Positions 18,600 through 27,600 of a DNA stretch of 64,000 nt are shown piece by piece. The notes under the pieces were generated by a model. The model made no database searches, had not been told where the DNA came from, and worked only from the letters and a program-made list of their open reading frames with translations. The stretch comes from Stenotrophomonas rhizophila (GTDB lineage: Bacteria > Pseudomonadota > Gammaproteobacteria > Xanthomonadales > Xanthomonadaceae), in the NCBI RefSeq assembly GCF_003751305.1, contig NZ_RJKV01000001.1:186001-250000 (forward strand). Reading direction: 5' to 3'. Every line of letters begins with the position of its first letter. The first letter of the stretch is position 1. The translations under genes and the position numbers were made by a program.

Positions 18600-21500
18600 T
18601 TACCAGTTCAGGGAAACACCCAGCTGTGCGCTGGTATCGCGATAGCCCTGGCTGCCGGTCTGGTGGCTGATCTGGCCCCAACCACGCCAGCCCCCGGACA
18701 GGTTGACCTGCACGCCGGCCTTGGCCTCGTACAGGTCGTCAGGCAGATCACGACGGATCGCTTCGCCGTCCACCGCGATCGCCGACGCATTGCCGCCCGA
18801 CCACCAGTTCACCGCGACGAAGGGATGTACTTGACCCTGCTTCCGGGTCAGCGCGCGGGTATACAGGCGCGCGCCGAGCCGGGTGCTGGTGCCACCCACG
18901 CGGCGGCTTTCCACGACCGTGCCATTGGTCTCGACGACCTCATCGGCGTTGTAGTGGTTGTGGATCACCTGCAGCTGCGGTTCCAGATATACACCCCGCT
19001 GCCCATTGCTGTGCAATGGCAGGGTATAGCCGCCTTCCACAGAGCCACTCCAGCTGCGTGAGCGGTACCGTTGCTCGGCCAGGCCCTGGCCCTGCACGCG
19101 GTTGCGGAAACGGGCGTACTGCAACCAGCTGTCCACATACGCACCGGGAAGCATGCCGGCCTCCTGCAGCCAAGTGCCGTAGAGGCCCAGGCTGGTACCG
19201 GACACTACGCCGCGCGCGGTGTAGCCGGTCACCCGCGAGGTGGCGTCATTGGTGGCGCGGCCATGTCCACCCATCAACCCAACCTGCAGCTGGCCACCCG
19301 CGGTTTCGGCAAGAGCATGTCCAACGCCCATCATCACGCTGTCCACGCGGCTGTCCACGCGCACCTGCTCCCCCGCAGCGTGGCGATCCATGGTGCTGCT
19401 GCGCACGTTTGCCCAGGCGAGCGCGCCCGGGGAGTCGTCGGATGGGACGCGCATGGGATCGCCCGCACGATCATGCAGACTGTGCTGGAACATGCGCAGC
19501 GCGGTGGATTGGTTGGCGAGATAGACGGCGGGCTCCGGACGTTCCACCTTCAGTGCAGGTGGTGTCCCCGGGTCAACCGGATCAGGGCGTGCTGGATCCA
19601 CGGGATCCACGGGATCCACTGGTGCCGGGGGATTCGCCGGGTCGACCGGATCGACCGGATCAACCGGATCGACCGGATCAACCGGATCAACCGGATCGAC
19701 CGGATCAACCGGCGGCACATACACCGAGCGCAGGTACCAATTGCCGTCATCCGGATCGGCCACGCCACCCTTGTACAGGAAGTAGTCGTACGCACCGGCA
19801 ACCGCGCGGCCCTGCAGGGTGAACTGCGCCTCCGACTGGCCGGCCACGCTGATCAGGCGGATGCCTTCGCTGGTCAGTGCACCTGCACCGCCTGCGTTGT
19901 CGACCCTCACGTTGGCGGTGCCGCTGCTGTTGCCTTGGATCACCAGCGCATCGCCACGGGAGTTGTCATCGCCAAGCTGGCGGTTCATCACCCAGGTGCC
20001 GCCGTTGCCGAGGTAGTCGCCAGTGATGGTCAGCGTCTTGAAGTCGTCCTGCGTGGGCGCGACGAACGCGATGGTACCGGCATGCTGCAGCGTGGCCACG
20101 GTGGAGTCGCCACGCAGGTTCCAGCGGCTGCTGTCATCCAGTGACAGCGAGGCCACGTGGAAGCCGCTGTCGCTGCGCAGTGCGCCGGTCAGCACGCTGC
20201 CGTTGCCCAGGGCCATCCGTACGTTGGCGGTGGCGCTGTCCACGACCACATCGCCGGTCAGGCGGCTGTTGTCAGCGGTGAACACGATGTCGGAGGTCGC
20301 CACCGAGCTGCCATCGGTGAACACGGTGTCGCTGACACGCAGCAGGCGGCCGCCTTCCACCGCACCGGCCTGGCGCGCGATCACATCCGTATTGGTGAGG
20401 GTCAGATCCTGATTGCTGCCCTGCAGCCACAACGCCGGTCCGTCCTCAGTCTGCAGCTGGCTGTTGTTGAATGCCAGCCGGTTCCAGTACGGACCGAACA
20501 CCGTGATGTAGGAGCGGTAGACACCGGAACCGGCTCCCTGCGCATGGACCGCGACGTTGTCTGCGGTGAGTACCGCAGTATTCATCTGCACGATGCCGAA
20601 CGACGCATCGCCCAGCACGTTGATGTGGCCGCCGTCCAGTTGAACGTCTGCGGTACTGCCGCCCAGGAACACACCGCCACCGCCATTGCCGTAGGTGGTG
20701 ATATCCAGTCCATTGGCGCGGATACGCGAGTAAGGCGTTGGTGGGTTGCTGCCCGATGCGCGGAGTCCGTACACACCGTCGCCATGGGTGTCGATGCTGC
20801 CGCCGTTGATCGTTGCAGTGCCGCCCCAGACATCGATGCCATGGCCATAGCCATTGGTGCCGTACGTGCTGATCACGGTATCGGTCAGATCTGCCAGCGA
20901 CGCCGAGCTGGACAACCACAGTCCGGATTGCCCGTCACGCACAGTGAAATGCGCCCCGTTGGCGGTCAGCCGGCCCCAGTCGTTGATGTTGACGCCGTAG
21001 CCACCGGTCGTCTCGAAACGGCCCCCGGTCACTTCGGCTGTTGCGTACAGCCGATTGGTCTTGTTGCCCAGTAGACGGATACTGCCACCCGTTGTGGTGG
21101 CGCTGCCCCCGCTCATGCGCAGCAGGCCGCCGCTGCTGATATCGAAGTAGCCGTTGGTGACATCGACATCGGTCAGCGACAGCACGCTGCCAGTATCACT
21201 GGAGGAGAGGCGCCCGCTGAAGCCGTTGTTGCCTGGCGCAAAGGTCAGCTGCAGTGATTCCATCGACAACAGCGCGCCGGATGCCGCCTGCACGGCACTG
21301 TTGGCGCCGCTGTCGATACCCGTGCCGACAACATGCAGTTCACTGCCACTCCCGGTGGCGTAAAGCGCATGGCCAGCACTGCTCACGTGGCCGCCGGTCA
21401 GCCAGACTTTGCCGCCGCCGGTGGCGTTGACCGTGCCGTAGCCCGAGCCGTTGCGGTAGGCATCGATGACCAGGTTGTCGGCGCGGATGACGCTGCCGGC

Positions 21501-21941
21501 ACCGCTGGCGTTGAGCGCATAGCCAACGCTGGCGCTGCCATCGCCCAACTGCAGGTGCCCGCCGTTGATCACTGCACTGCCGCCGGACATGGCGCCGATG
21601 CCGCTGCCATTGGCGGTCACGCGCAGGTCCAGGTCGGTACTGGTCAGCGCGGCATCCTGGCCCTGCACCGTGACGGCATAGCTGCTGCCGGCGTGGACTA
21701 CGCTGTCACCACGGGCCAGATCGAACGCGTCGCCGGCATTGACCGTGATCGGGGTGGTGTACTCCACCGCAGCGGCGGGCAGCGCCGCCAGCAGCGCGAC
21801 GCACAGCGCCAGCCGTGTCGGCAGGCCACCGCCACGGGTGGCGGTCACGCCTGAGTGCGTGCCGCGCCGCTGGGCAAATTCGGACGCAACCACGCAGCGT
21901 CCACTCACGGGATCCCGTACCAATCGGTAGATTCTGTTCAT
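18600..21941 (-). CDS. Type V autotransporter adhesin-like protein with ESPR signal
   Basis: A 1113-residue surface protein. It starts with an extended signal peptide region (MNRIYRLVRDPVSGRCVVAS, then a second basic/hydrophobic signal to about residue 60) as in large classical autotransporters. The passenger (about 60-730) is Gly/Ser/Asn-rich with repeated 'GGxxxxxG' and 'VINGGHLQLGDG' turns typical of a beta-helix (pectin-lyase-like) adhesin. A (VDP)n-rich linker (about 745-800) precedes a C-terminal ~280-residue beta-barrel ending in LGVSLNW, with a final aromatic residue as required for Bam recognition. I chose the start at MNRIYR because it matches the ESPR consensus. No protease or lipase motif was seen in the passenger. 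It lies downstream of the RcsB-like regulator on the same strand; regulation by that system is inference. Confidence 0.93.
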   Translation of the reverse strand: MNRIYRLVRDPVSGRCVVASEFAQRRGTHSGVTATRGGGLPTRLALCVALLAALPAAAVEYTTPITVNAGDAFDLARGDSVVHAGSSYAVTVQGQDAALTSTDLDLRVTANGSGIGAMSGGSAVINGGHLQLGDGSASVGYALNASGAGSVIRADNLVIDAYRNGSGYGTVNATGGGKVWLTGGHVSSAGHALYATGSGSELHVVGTGIDSGANSAVQAASGALLSMESLQLTFAPGNNGFSGRLSSSDTGSVLSLTDVDVTNGYFDISSGGLLRMSGGSATTTGGSIRLLGNKTNRLYATAEVTGGRFETTGGYGVNINDWGRLTANGAHFTVRDGQSGLWLSSSASLADLTDTVISTYGTNGYGHGIDVWGGTATINGGSIDTHGDGVYGLRASGSNPPTPYSRIRANGLDITTYGNGGGGVFLGGSTADVQLDGGHINVLGDASFGIVQMNTAVLTADNVAVHAQGAGSGVYRSYITVFGPYWNRLAFNNSQLQTEDGPALWLQGSNQDLTLTNTDVIARQAGAVEGGRLLRVSDTVFTDGSSVATSDIVFTADNSRLTGDVVVDSATANVRMALGNGSVLTGALRSDSGFHVASLSLDDSSRWNLRGDSTVATLQHAGTIAFVAPTQDDFKTLTITGDYLGNGGTWVMNRQLGDDNSRGDALVIQGNSSGTANVRVDNAGGAGALTSEGIRLISVAGQSEAQFTLQGRAVAGAYDYFLYKGGVADPDDGNWYLRSVYVPPVDPVDPVDPVDPVDPVDPVDPVDPANPPAPVDPVDPVDPARPDPVDPGTPPALKVERPEPAVYLANQSTALRMFQHSLHDRAGDPMRVPSDDSPGALAWANVRSSTMDRHAAGEQVRVDSRVDSVMMGVGHALAETAGGQLQVGLMGGHGRATNDATSRVTGYTARGVVSGTSLGLYGTWLQEAGMLPGAYVDSWLQYARFRNRVQGQGLAEQRYRSRSWSGSVEGGYTLPLHSNGQRGVYLEPQLQVIHNHYNADEVVETNGTVVESRRVGGTSTRLGARLYTRALTRKQGQVHPFVAVNWWSGGNASAIAVDGEAIRRDLPDDLYEAKAGVQVNLSGGWRGWGQISHQTGSQGYRDTSAQLGVSLNW
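19642..19710. repeat. 9-bp tandem repeat encoding the Asp-Pro-Val linker of the autotransporter
   Basis: About eight consecutive copies of tcgaccgga/tcaaccgga. The 9-bp period keeps the reading frame, so copy-number change would lengthen or shorten the linker by three residues at a time without a frameshift. Degenerate copies continue into 19590-19640. Confidence 0.9.
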
Positions 21942-22003
21942 CCTGCCTATCTCGTTGCAAGGCAGCCGCCCGGCGTGCACCCGGTGCGTCTGCAGGCCAT
22001 GAC

Positions 22004-22109
22004 GATCGCCACGTTGGCGATCACCGTCGGGGCATCACCGGAGATGGCCGGCAACGCTGCATGGCGACAAGGCGCGGGGGAGGAGGGCAAGATGGCGATG
22101 CCATCGCCA
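22004..22109. promoter_or_regulatory. Paired TGGCGAT/ATCGCCA inverted repeats upstream of the autotransporter
   Basis: The 405-bp gap between the RcsB-like regulator and the autotransporter contains two small perfect palindromes built from the same heptamer: GATCGCCA-cgt-TGGCGATC (22004-22022) and TGGCGAT-gcc-ATCGCCA (22093-22109). They lie 63-168 bp upstream of the autotransporter ATG, which fits an operator, but they could also be RNA hairpins. I see no convincing -35/-10 pair and no other gene in the gap. Confidence 0.4.
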
Positions 22110-22346
22110 CGACACGCAACCGCGTGTCTCAGGGGCGTCCTTGAAGCCGTACCGGCGAAGGCGCAGGGCACTGCCGTGATCAGGCACGACCGTTGCGCCA
22201 CCGGTATGCACAGGCTAGGCAGTGGGTGCCGCTGCTGACATCAGGCGATCCTTAAACTGCTTCAGGCAGGCGCTGGGATTGGGCGGCCAGTCAGCTGCCG
22301 CATGTCCGCGCGGGCGGTGCACCCGGCCGTCACCGGCCTTCGCGGC

Positions 22347-22988
22347 TCAGTTGAACAGGTCAGAGGCCAGGCAGAAGGTGATCAGCTCCTGGTCGGTCTT
22401 GGCGCCCAGCTTGCGCATCGCGCTGACCTTCTGGGTGCTGACGGTTTTGCTGCTGCGATTCAGGCGCTTTGCGATGTCGCCCACACTCTGGCCGTTGGCA
22501 AACAACCGGATGACTTCGAACTCGCGCGGTGACAGCAATGACGCGGACGATGCATCGCCTGTCGCGGGCAGAGCGTCCTCGCGAGGCAGGTCCGGCGAGC
22601 GGTAGATGCGCTGCGCCAGCAATGAGGCGAGGGCGACGTTGAGTTCCTTCAGATCGCCGCTTTTACGCACCACGCCACTCGCGCCGGCCCGGTACATCTC
22701 GGCGATGATCGACGGATTGGAGACCATGGTCAGGATCAGGATGCGCGTGTCTGGAAAGTTGCGGTCGAGATACGAGATCAACTTGATGCCATCGCCCAGC
22801 GTGTCATCGCCTGGCATGTTGTAATCGGAAATCACGATGTCCGGACCGAGCGTCTGCATCAGCTCGACCAGCGCGGTGGGGTTCTGCGCTTGACCCACCA
22901 CCTGCAGGCGCGGGTCCCGTTCGATCACATCGCGGATACCCGCCAGAACGATCGGGTGGTCATCGGCAATGACGATCTTGGTCTGCAT
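22347..22988 (-). CDS. RcsB/NarL-family response regulator
   Basis: A 213-residue two-domain regulator. The receiver (about 1-125) has the acidic pocket ADDHP at the start, phospho-acceptor D55 (VISDYNMPGDD), Thr in LTMVSNP and Lys in VVRKSG. A LuxR-type HTH (about 150-205) contains LSPREFEVIRLFANGQSVGD and KRLNRSSKTVSTQKVSAM. The MPGDDTLGDGIKLISY segment and the SKTVSTQK helix are close to RcsB and to Pseudomonas RocA. The start at 22988 gives the conserved MQTKIVIADDHP. Its phosphodonor is probably the adjacent Hpt-bearing kinase, 27 nt upstream on the same strand. Confidence 0.93.
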   Translation of the reverse strand: MQTKIVIADDHPIVLAGIRDVIERDPRLQVVGQAQNPTALVELMQTLGPDIVISDYNMPGDDTLGDGIKLISYLDRNFPDTRILILTMVSNPSIIAEMYRAGASGVVRKSGDLKELNVALASLLAQRIYRSPDLPREDALPATGDASSASLLSPREFEVIRLFANGQSVGDIAKRLNRSSKTVSTQKVSAMRKLGAKTDQELITFCLASDLFN

Positions 22989-23015
22989 GCGTGTTCTCGG
23001 CACCGGTAGTAGCAA

Positions 23016-26000
23016 TCAAGGGACATCCAGGGTTCCCGGCGGCGAGCCTTCCAGTCGCACCAATGCGTGTTCCAGGCGCGCCAGGAACGCACCGCACGCG
23101 TCCACCGCGGCACCTGCGGCGAGTCTATCTTCGATCGCCTCGGCAGCGTCGACCAACGGCTGTGCCGACACCATCACCAATGCGCCCCGGATGCGATGCA
23201 GCATCTGTCCCGCCGCGACGGCGTCACGAGCCTGTATCGCGTGGGACAGCGCACGCAGGTCGCTGCGCATGGTGGTCAGAAAGAGTGCACGCAGATGGTC
23301 GGGGACGAGGATGGTATCGCCCGGCATATCGTGACCTGGTGAAGCATCGGCCGTGGTCGGGGGCTCCCGCTCAACCACGCCGCTCAATTGGCGATACAGC
23401 GCCTGGAGCGAAATCGGCTTCACCAGGCAGCTGTCCATGCCTGCGCTGCGGCAGCGCTCACGCTCTTCGGGCGCCGCGTTGGCGGTCGCACCGATGATCG
23501 GGACACGCACGCCCTTGGCACGCAGCTGGCGGGTGAGGGCGTACCCGTCGATATGCGGCATGTTCACATCGGTCAGCACGGCGTCGAACCGGCGCTGCGT
23601 CCAGTAACCCAAGGCTTCGTCGCCATCGCTTGCGACCACGGCGTGGCAGCCGAGCTGTTCCAGCTGCTCGCGCAGGATCATCTGGTTGATGGGATTGTCC
23701 TCGGCGACCAGCACGTGCAGTCCCAGACGGCGGAACTGCGGTGCGGGCGCCGGTACGCGAAGCGGTGCGTCATCACCGCCAGCCATCAGCAGCGCATCCA
23801 CGATCGCATCCAGGTTGTGCAACGCCACATCCCATCGTCCGTCGATCAGCTCGGGGTGGTCGCCGCCATCTGTCCTGGCCACGACGTGCGGTCCGGACCA
23901 GTCCGGAACGGGCTCGTCCAGAACAGCGTCGAGCATGGCGGTCTCCGGGTTGAAATTCTGTGCCGATTCGCGGTGATAGACCTGCGCCGCAGCGCCACGC
24001 TGGCGCAGGCGCTCACACAGGTTCTCGGCCAGTTCGCGCACTGAGGAGCGCACGTAAACCGCAGGATGCTGCGCAAACGTGGGGCGGATCTCCGGCAGCT
24101 CGGGGCTCTCTGCCAGCGCAAGGTCGAAGCTGAAGCTGCTGCCCAGCCCGCTGTCGCTGACCACCCGCAGTTCGCTGTCCATCAGCTCCAGCAGATGGGC
24201 GCTGATCGCCAGTCCCAAGCCGGTTCCCCGCATCGCATCGGTGGCCGGGTTGGCCTGGTAGAACGGTTCAAAGAGGCGGAGCTGGTGTTCCTGCTGGATG
24301 CCGATCCCCGTATCGGCCACCTGCCATCCCAGCTGCGGCAGCTCGCCCGGCTCGCTGAGTCCGCGCAGACGCACCACGATGCGACCCACATCGGTGAACT
24401 TGATCGCGTTGCTGATCAGGTTGTTGAGCACCTGCCGGATCCGCGCGGCATCGCCGATGACCAGCGCGGCGACATTGCTGTCGATGCAGGCATACAGTTG
24501 CAGCCGCTTGCGCGTGGCCGATCCCGCATAGGAGCGCACGACGTCCTCGGTCAGACCGGCAGGGCAGAACGCCACCGGCTCCAGCACCAGCTGGCCGGCC
24601 TCTGCCTTGGAGACATCCAGGATGTCGCTGATCAACTGCATCAGGGTCGATGACGATCGCTGGATGGTCCCCACGTATTCCTGCTGGCGGCTGTCCAGTG
24701 GCGTCAGACCGAGCAGTTCCAGCGTTCCCAGTACCCCGTACAGCGGCGTGCGTATCTCATGGCTCATGGTGGCCAGGAACAGGCTTTTGGCACGATTGGC
24801 CTGGTCGGCCGCCACCCGGGCCTGCTGCAGGACCTGTTCGGCCTCATGCTGAGCGGTGAGATCGATGAACAGGCACAGCATCACCGGCTCGCCCCGGTAG
24901 CGAGCGGCCGTGGCGGTGATCAACAGGTGGCGTCCGTCGGGCGTGGTGTACGGTTGCGCGGCCGGCCGCTGCGCATCCACATCGGCCAGTGCGTCGGCGC
25001 GCCACACCCCATGCCAGCCGGGTGCATCCTGGTCTTCCCCCAGCCAGCTGCGTACCAGCGCGTTTTCGAGAATCATCTGTCCGTCGCGACGGCGCAGCAG
25101 GCACAAGCCGATCGGTGCGGCGTCCAGCACGGTGCGGCTGAACGCTTCGCTTTCCAACAGACGTTCATGGTTCTCGCGAAGGGGTACCAGTACCGATCGC
25201 CGATAGCTGCGCAGCACCAGCACGCCACCGAGGGCCAGCAACAGCGCGGCGACCACACTGCCGATCAGGGGGCCGCGCGGATGGCTCAGCAGGCGCGCCC
25301 ACCGCACCTGATAGACCGCCTGCCAGCCGTCACTGGTTCGCATGCGGTAGACCACGCCCGTTGGCGTGAAGCTGCGCTCCGCGCCGCGGCCATCGCCGTT
25401 CACGGCAGGGCCGTGCACGGGTCGGCCGTTCGGGTCGATGATGGACAGCTCATCGTAGATCGCCTCGCCGAGAATCTGGCGGTGCGCATCGAGGCGGGAA
25501 AGGTCCAGAAGGCATGCGATCGCTGGCATCGCCGCCGCGTCCACATCGCCCCATGCGCTGATGTCCTGCGGCGCCTGCGCGATCGATAGGAGGCGATTGT
25601 TGCCGTCGCCCGGGTCGCGCTGGAACCAGCGCACATCACCACGTTGCAAGGACACACTGGCCGCTACCGCGTGGATGTAGTGCAGAAGCGCCTGCGACGA
25701 TGCCGACGAGGGGCGCACCGGATCGATGTCATCGACCGTCAAGGGCACCAGCAGCCCGGCGGTTCCCTCGCCACTGACCAGCAGGCAGCGCGGTGAGGGA
25801 TAAAGCGATTCCGCCCAGAACGCACCATAGAAGCCGGAGAACCGCACACCGAGTGACGCGGCGGACGTCGGCGGCGGCGTGTCGTCGTGCAGGACCGAGA
25901 AGGGGATGAACGCGAGCGTCGCGCTATCTGACTGGGGCACACGGGACAGCGGCTCGCTGCGCACCGTGCCCGGTGGCCCGCCCGGTGCCGGCGCACGCTC

Positions 26001-26228
26001 ATGGTCGTGGGCACGCCATCGCCGCATGAAGCGTTCCTGTTCCTGCAGCGCACCACTCAGCCGGCGGAAGTGGAAGTCCACCTTGCCCTGTTCCTCGTTC
26101 AACAGCTGCAGCGTGGTCGACAGCACCAGCCCTGCCTGCACCGTGGCCAGAACGATGACGCCGATCAGCAGCGCATGCACGCGCAGCGAGCGGCGGGCGA
26201 GTCGGCGGATGGGTGCAGCCTCGGGCAT
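23016..26228 (-). CDS. Hybrid sensor histidine kinase with receiver and Hpt domains (RcsC/BvgS/RocS type)
   Basis: A 1070-residue membrane kinase. One N-terminal helix (about 17-38), a periplasmic sensor region to ~310, a second helix near 312-335, a PAS-like domain (~350-460), HisKA with H490 in ATMSHEIRTP, an HATPase domain with SNAIKFTD and GTGLGLAI motifs, a degenerate receiver-like segment (~730-840), a full receiver with D887 (VLTDVNMP), and a C-terminal Hpt with H1011 (MLHRIRGA). It therefore contains a complete His-Asp-His relay. A GAGGGGA ribosome site precedes the ATG. It is paralogous along its whole length to the kinase at 27597. The signal sensed is unknown. Confidence 0.94.
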   Translation of the reverse strand: MPEAAPIRRLARRSLRVHALLIGVIVLATVQAGLVLSTTLQLLNEEQGKVDFHFRRLSGALQEQERFMRRWRAHDHERAPAPGGPPGTVRSEPLSRVPQSDSATLAFIPFSVLHDDTPPPTSAASLGVRFSGFYGAFWAESLYPSPRCLLVSGEGTAGLLVPLTVDDIDPVRPSSASSQALLHYIHAVAASVSLQRGDVRWFQRDPGDGNNRLLSIAQAPQDISAWGDVDAAAMPAIACLLDLSRLDAHRQILGEAIYDELSIIDPNGRPVHGPAVNGDGRGAERSFTPTGVVYRMRTSDGWQAVYQVRWARLLSHPRGPLIGSVVAALLLALGGVLVLRSYRRSVLVPLRENHERLLESEAFSRTVLDAAPIGLCLLRRRDGQMILENALVRSWLGEDQDAPGWHGVWRADALADVDAQRPAAQPYTTPDGRHLLITATAARYRGEPVMLCLFIDLTAQHEAEQVLQQARVAADQANRAKSLFLATMSHEIRTPLYGVLGTLELLGLTPLDSRQQEYVGTIQRSSSTLMQLISDILDVSKAEAGQLVLEPVAFCPAGLTEDVVRSYAGSATRKRLQLYACIDSNVAALVIGDAARIRQVLNNLISNAIKFTDVGRIVVRLRGLSEPGELPQLGWQVADTGIGIQQEHQLRLFEPFYQANPATDAMRGTGLGLAISAHLLELMDSELRVVSDSGLGSSFSFDLALAESPELPEIRPTFAQHPAVYVRSSVRELAENLCERLRQRGAAAQVYHRESAQNFNPETAMLDAVLDEPVPDWSGPHVVARTDGGDHPELIDGRWDVALHNLDAIVDALLMAGGDDAPLRVPAPAPQFRRLGLHVLVAEDNPINQMILREQLEQLGCHAVVASDGDEALGYWTQRRFDAVLTDVNMPHIDGYALTRQLRAKGVRVPIIGATANAAPEERERCRSAGMDSCLVKPISLQALYRQLSGVVEREPPTTADASPGHDMPGDTILVPDHLRALFLTTMRSDLRALSHAIQARDAVAAGQMLHRIRGALVMVSAQPLVDAAEAIEDRLAAGAAVDACGAFLARLEHALVRLEGSPPGTLDVP

Positions 26229-26361
26229 GGAAGTCCCCTCTGTGATGGTGGCTCAGGGCGCCGGCCGCAGCGCACTGCCGTCTTGCCCGTTCGATCATGC
26301 ACCGCGCGCCAAGCATGCGGAGCAGGGTTTGACGACGTGGTGAATGTGGGCGGAGACCGCC

Positions 26362-27600
26362 TCAGCGCGGTGCCAGTGCACCCGGCTGGCCCAGCTCAGT
26401 ATGCCGGTGCGCCGCCTTTTCCTGGTCCAGCAGCGCGCCGAACGTTTCGGCCGGGATCGCCCGTGAAATCAGGAAGCCCTGGACCTGGTTGCACCCCAGC
26501 TTGCGCAGCGTAGCCAGTTCGGCGTCGGTCTCCACGCCTTCAGCGACGATGTTCAGTCCCAATCTGCTGCCCAGCGCGATCACCGTCGCCAGCGCGCTGT
26601 GCAACGCGGGGTCCCGCGCGCATCCACGGACCAGGGCACCGTCGATCTTGACCTCGGTGAAGGGGGTGCTGACCAGATTGTGCACCGTGCTCAAGCCCTG
26701 GCCAAAATCATCCTGGGCCAGCCCGAAGCCCTTCATGCGCAGGCGGCACGCGCCGGCGTAGTAGTCGCTGACATGGTGCGTGGTACTGCTCTCCATCAGC
26801 TCAAAACACAGGTCGGCCGGTGTGCCGCCCTGTTGCAGAGTCAGATCCAGCAGTTCGTCCGGCAGGTTGCCGCGCTCCAGAAGGTGAGGCGGCAGGTTGA
26901 TCGATACCGGGATGCGGAATCCCTGCTCGCGCCAGCGTGCCTGGGCCTGGATGCTGGCCTTGAGGATATGGCGCAGCACCGCCGATTCGAGCCCGTGCTG
27001 CTCGATCAGAGGCAGGAAGCGGCCAGCCTGCAGCGTGCCATGTTCGGGATGGCGCCAGCGCACCAGCGCCTCGGCGGCCACCACCAGGCCGGAATCCAGC
27101 GACTTCTTCGGCTGGAACCACGCGGTGATCTCCCCGTCATCGATCGCCCGGCGCAGGCGTTCGCGGGTTGCGTTGATCGGTACCTCGACCGGCGCGTGCG
27201 CGGGGCCTACTCCACTGCGGGCGTCGTCCAGCTGTGCCAGCAGCTCACGCACGTCGGCCGGCGAGACCGGCTTGGGCAGGATACCGAGCACGGTGATGCC
27301 CAGCGACTCGGCCATCAGCCGCGCCGAGGCCATCATCCGCTGCGACACGGAGCTGACCAGCGCCAGCATCGGCCTGTGCTCCTGTGCGGCCAGCGCCTGG
27401 ATGAACTGGATGCCATCCACGCCCGGCATCATCAGGTCCGTCACCACCAGGTCGTAGCGCTGCCAGTGGCACATCTCTACCGCGTCGGCGGCATCGCCCG
27501 AGGTATCCACGGTGACGCCGGGTGCGGCGTTGAACATGTTGGCGAGGAACCCGCGCTGGAAGGCCTGGTCTTCGAGAATCAGTACACGTTGGTGGCTCAT
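26362..27600 (-). CDS. Receiver-EAL response regulator, predicted c-di-GMP phosphodiesterase (RocR/VieA-like)
   Basis: A 412-residue protein with a receiver domain (about 1-125, phospho-acceptor D55 in VVTDLMMPGVDG) joined to an EAL domain. Catalytic signatures are kept: EALVRW, the metal-ligand N in SINLPP, E in CFELMES, the DDFGQG loop, K in EVKIDGALV and E in AEGVET. An active c-di-GMP hydrolase is therefore likely. No DNA-binding domain is present, as in RocR and unlike VieA. Its ATG overlaps the stop of the upstream kinase by 4 nt (ATGA), so it is co-translated with that kinase. This gives a direct path from the sensor to c-di-GMP. Confidence 0.94.
   Translation of the reverse strand: MSHQRVLILEDQAFQRGFLANMFNAAPGVTVDTSGDAADAVEMCHWQRYDLVVTDLMMPGVDGIQFIQALAAQEHRPMLALVSSVSQRMMASARLMAESLGITVLGILPKPVSPADVRELLAQLDDARSGVGPAHAPVEVPINATRERLRRAIDDGEITAWFQPKKSLDSGLVVAAEALVRWRHPEHGTLQAGRFLPLIEQHGLESAVLRHILKASIQAQARWREQGFRIPVSINLPPHLLERGNLPDELLDLTLQQGGTPADLCFELMESSTTHHVSDYYAGACRLRMKGFGLAQDDFGQGLSTVHNLVSTPFTEVKIDGALVRGCARDPALHSALATVIALGSRLGLNIVAEGVETDAELATLRKLGCNQVQGFLISRAIPAETFGALLDQEKAAHRHTELGQPGALAPR

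Noticed and set aside
19642-19710. CRISPR-like periodic repeat
   Set aside because: The 9-bp period has no spacers and lies in frame inside the autotransporter gene.
21942-22346. A small gene or sRNA in the autotransporter-regulator gap
   Set aside because: Short frames have no ribosome site or conserved motif, and no promoter-terminator pair is visible.
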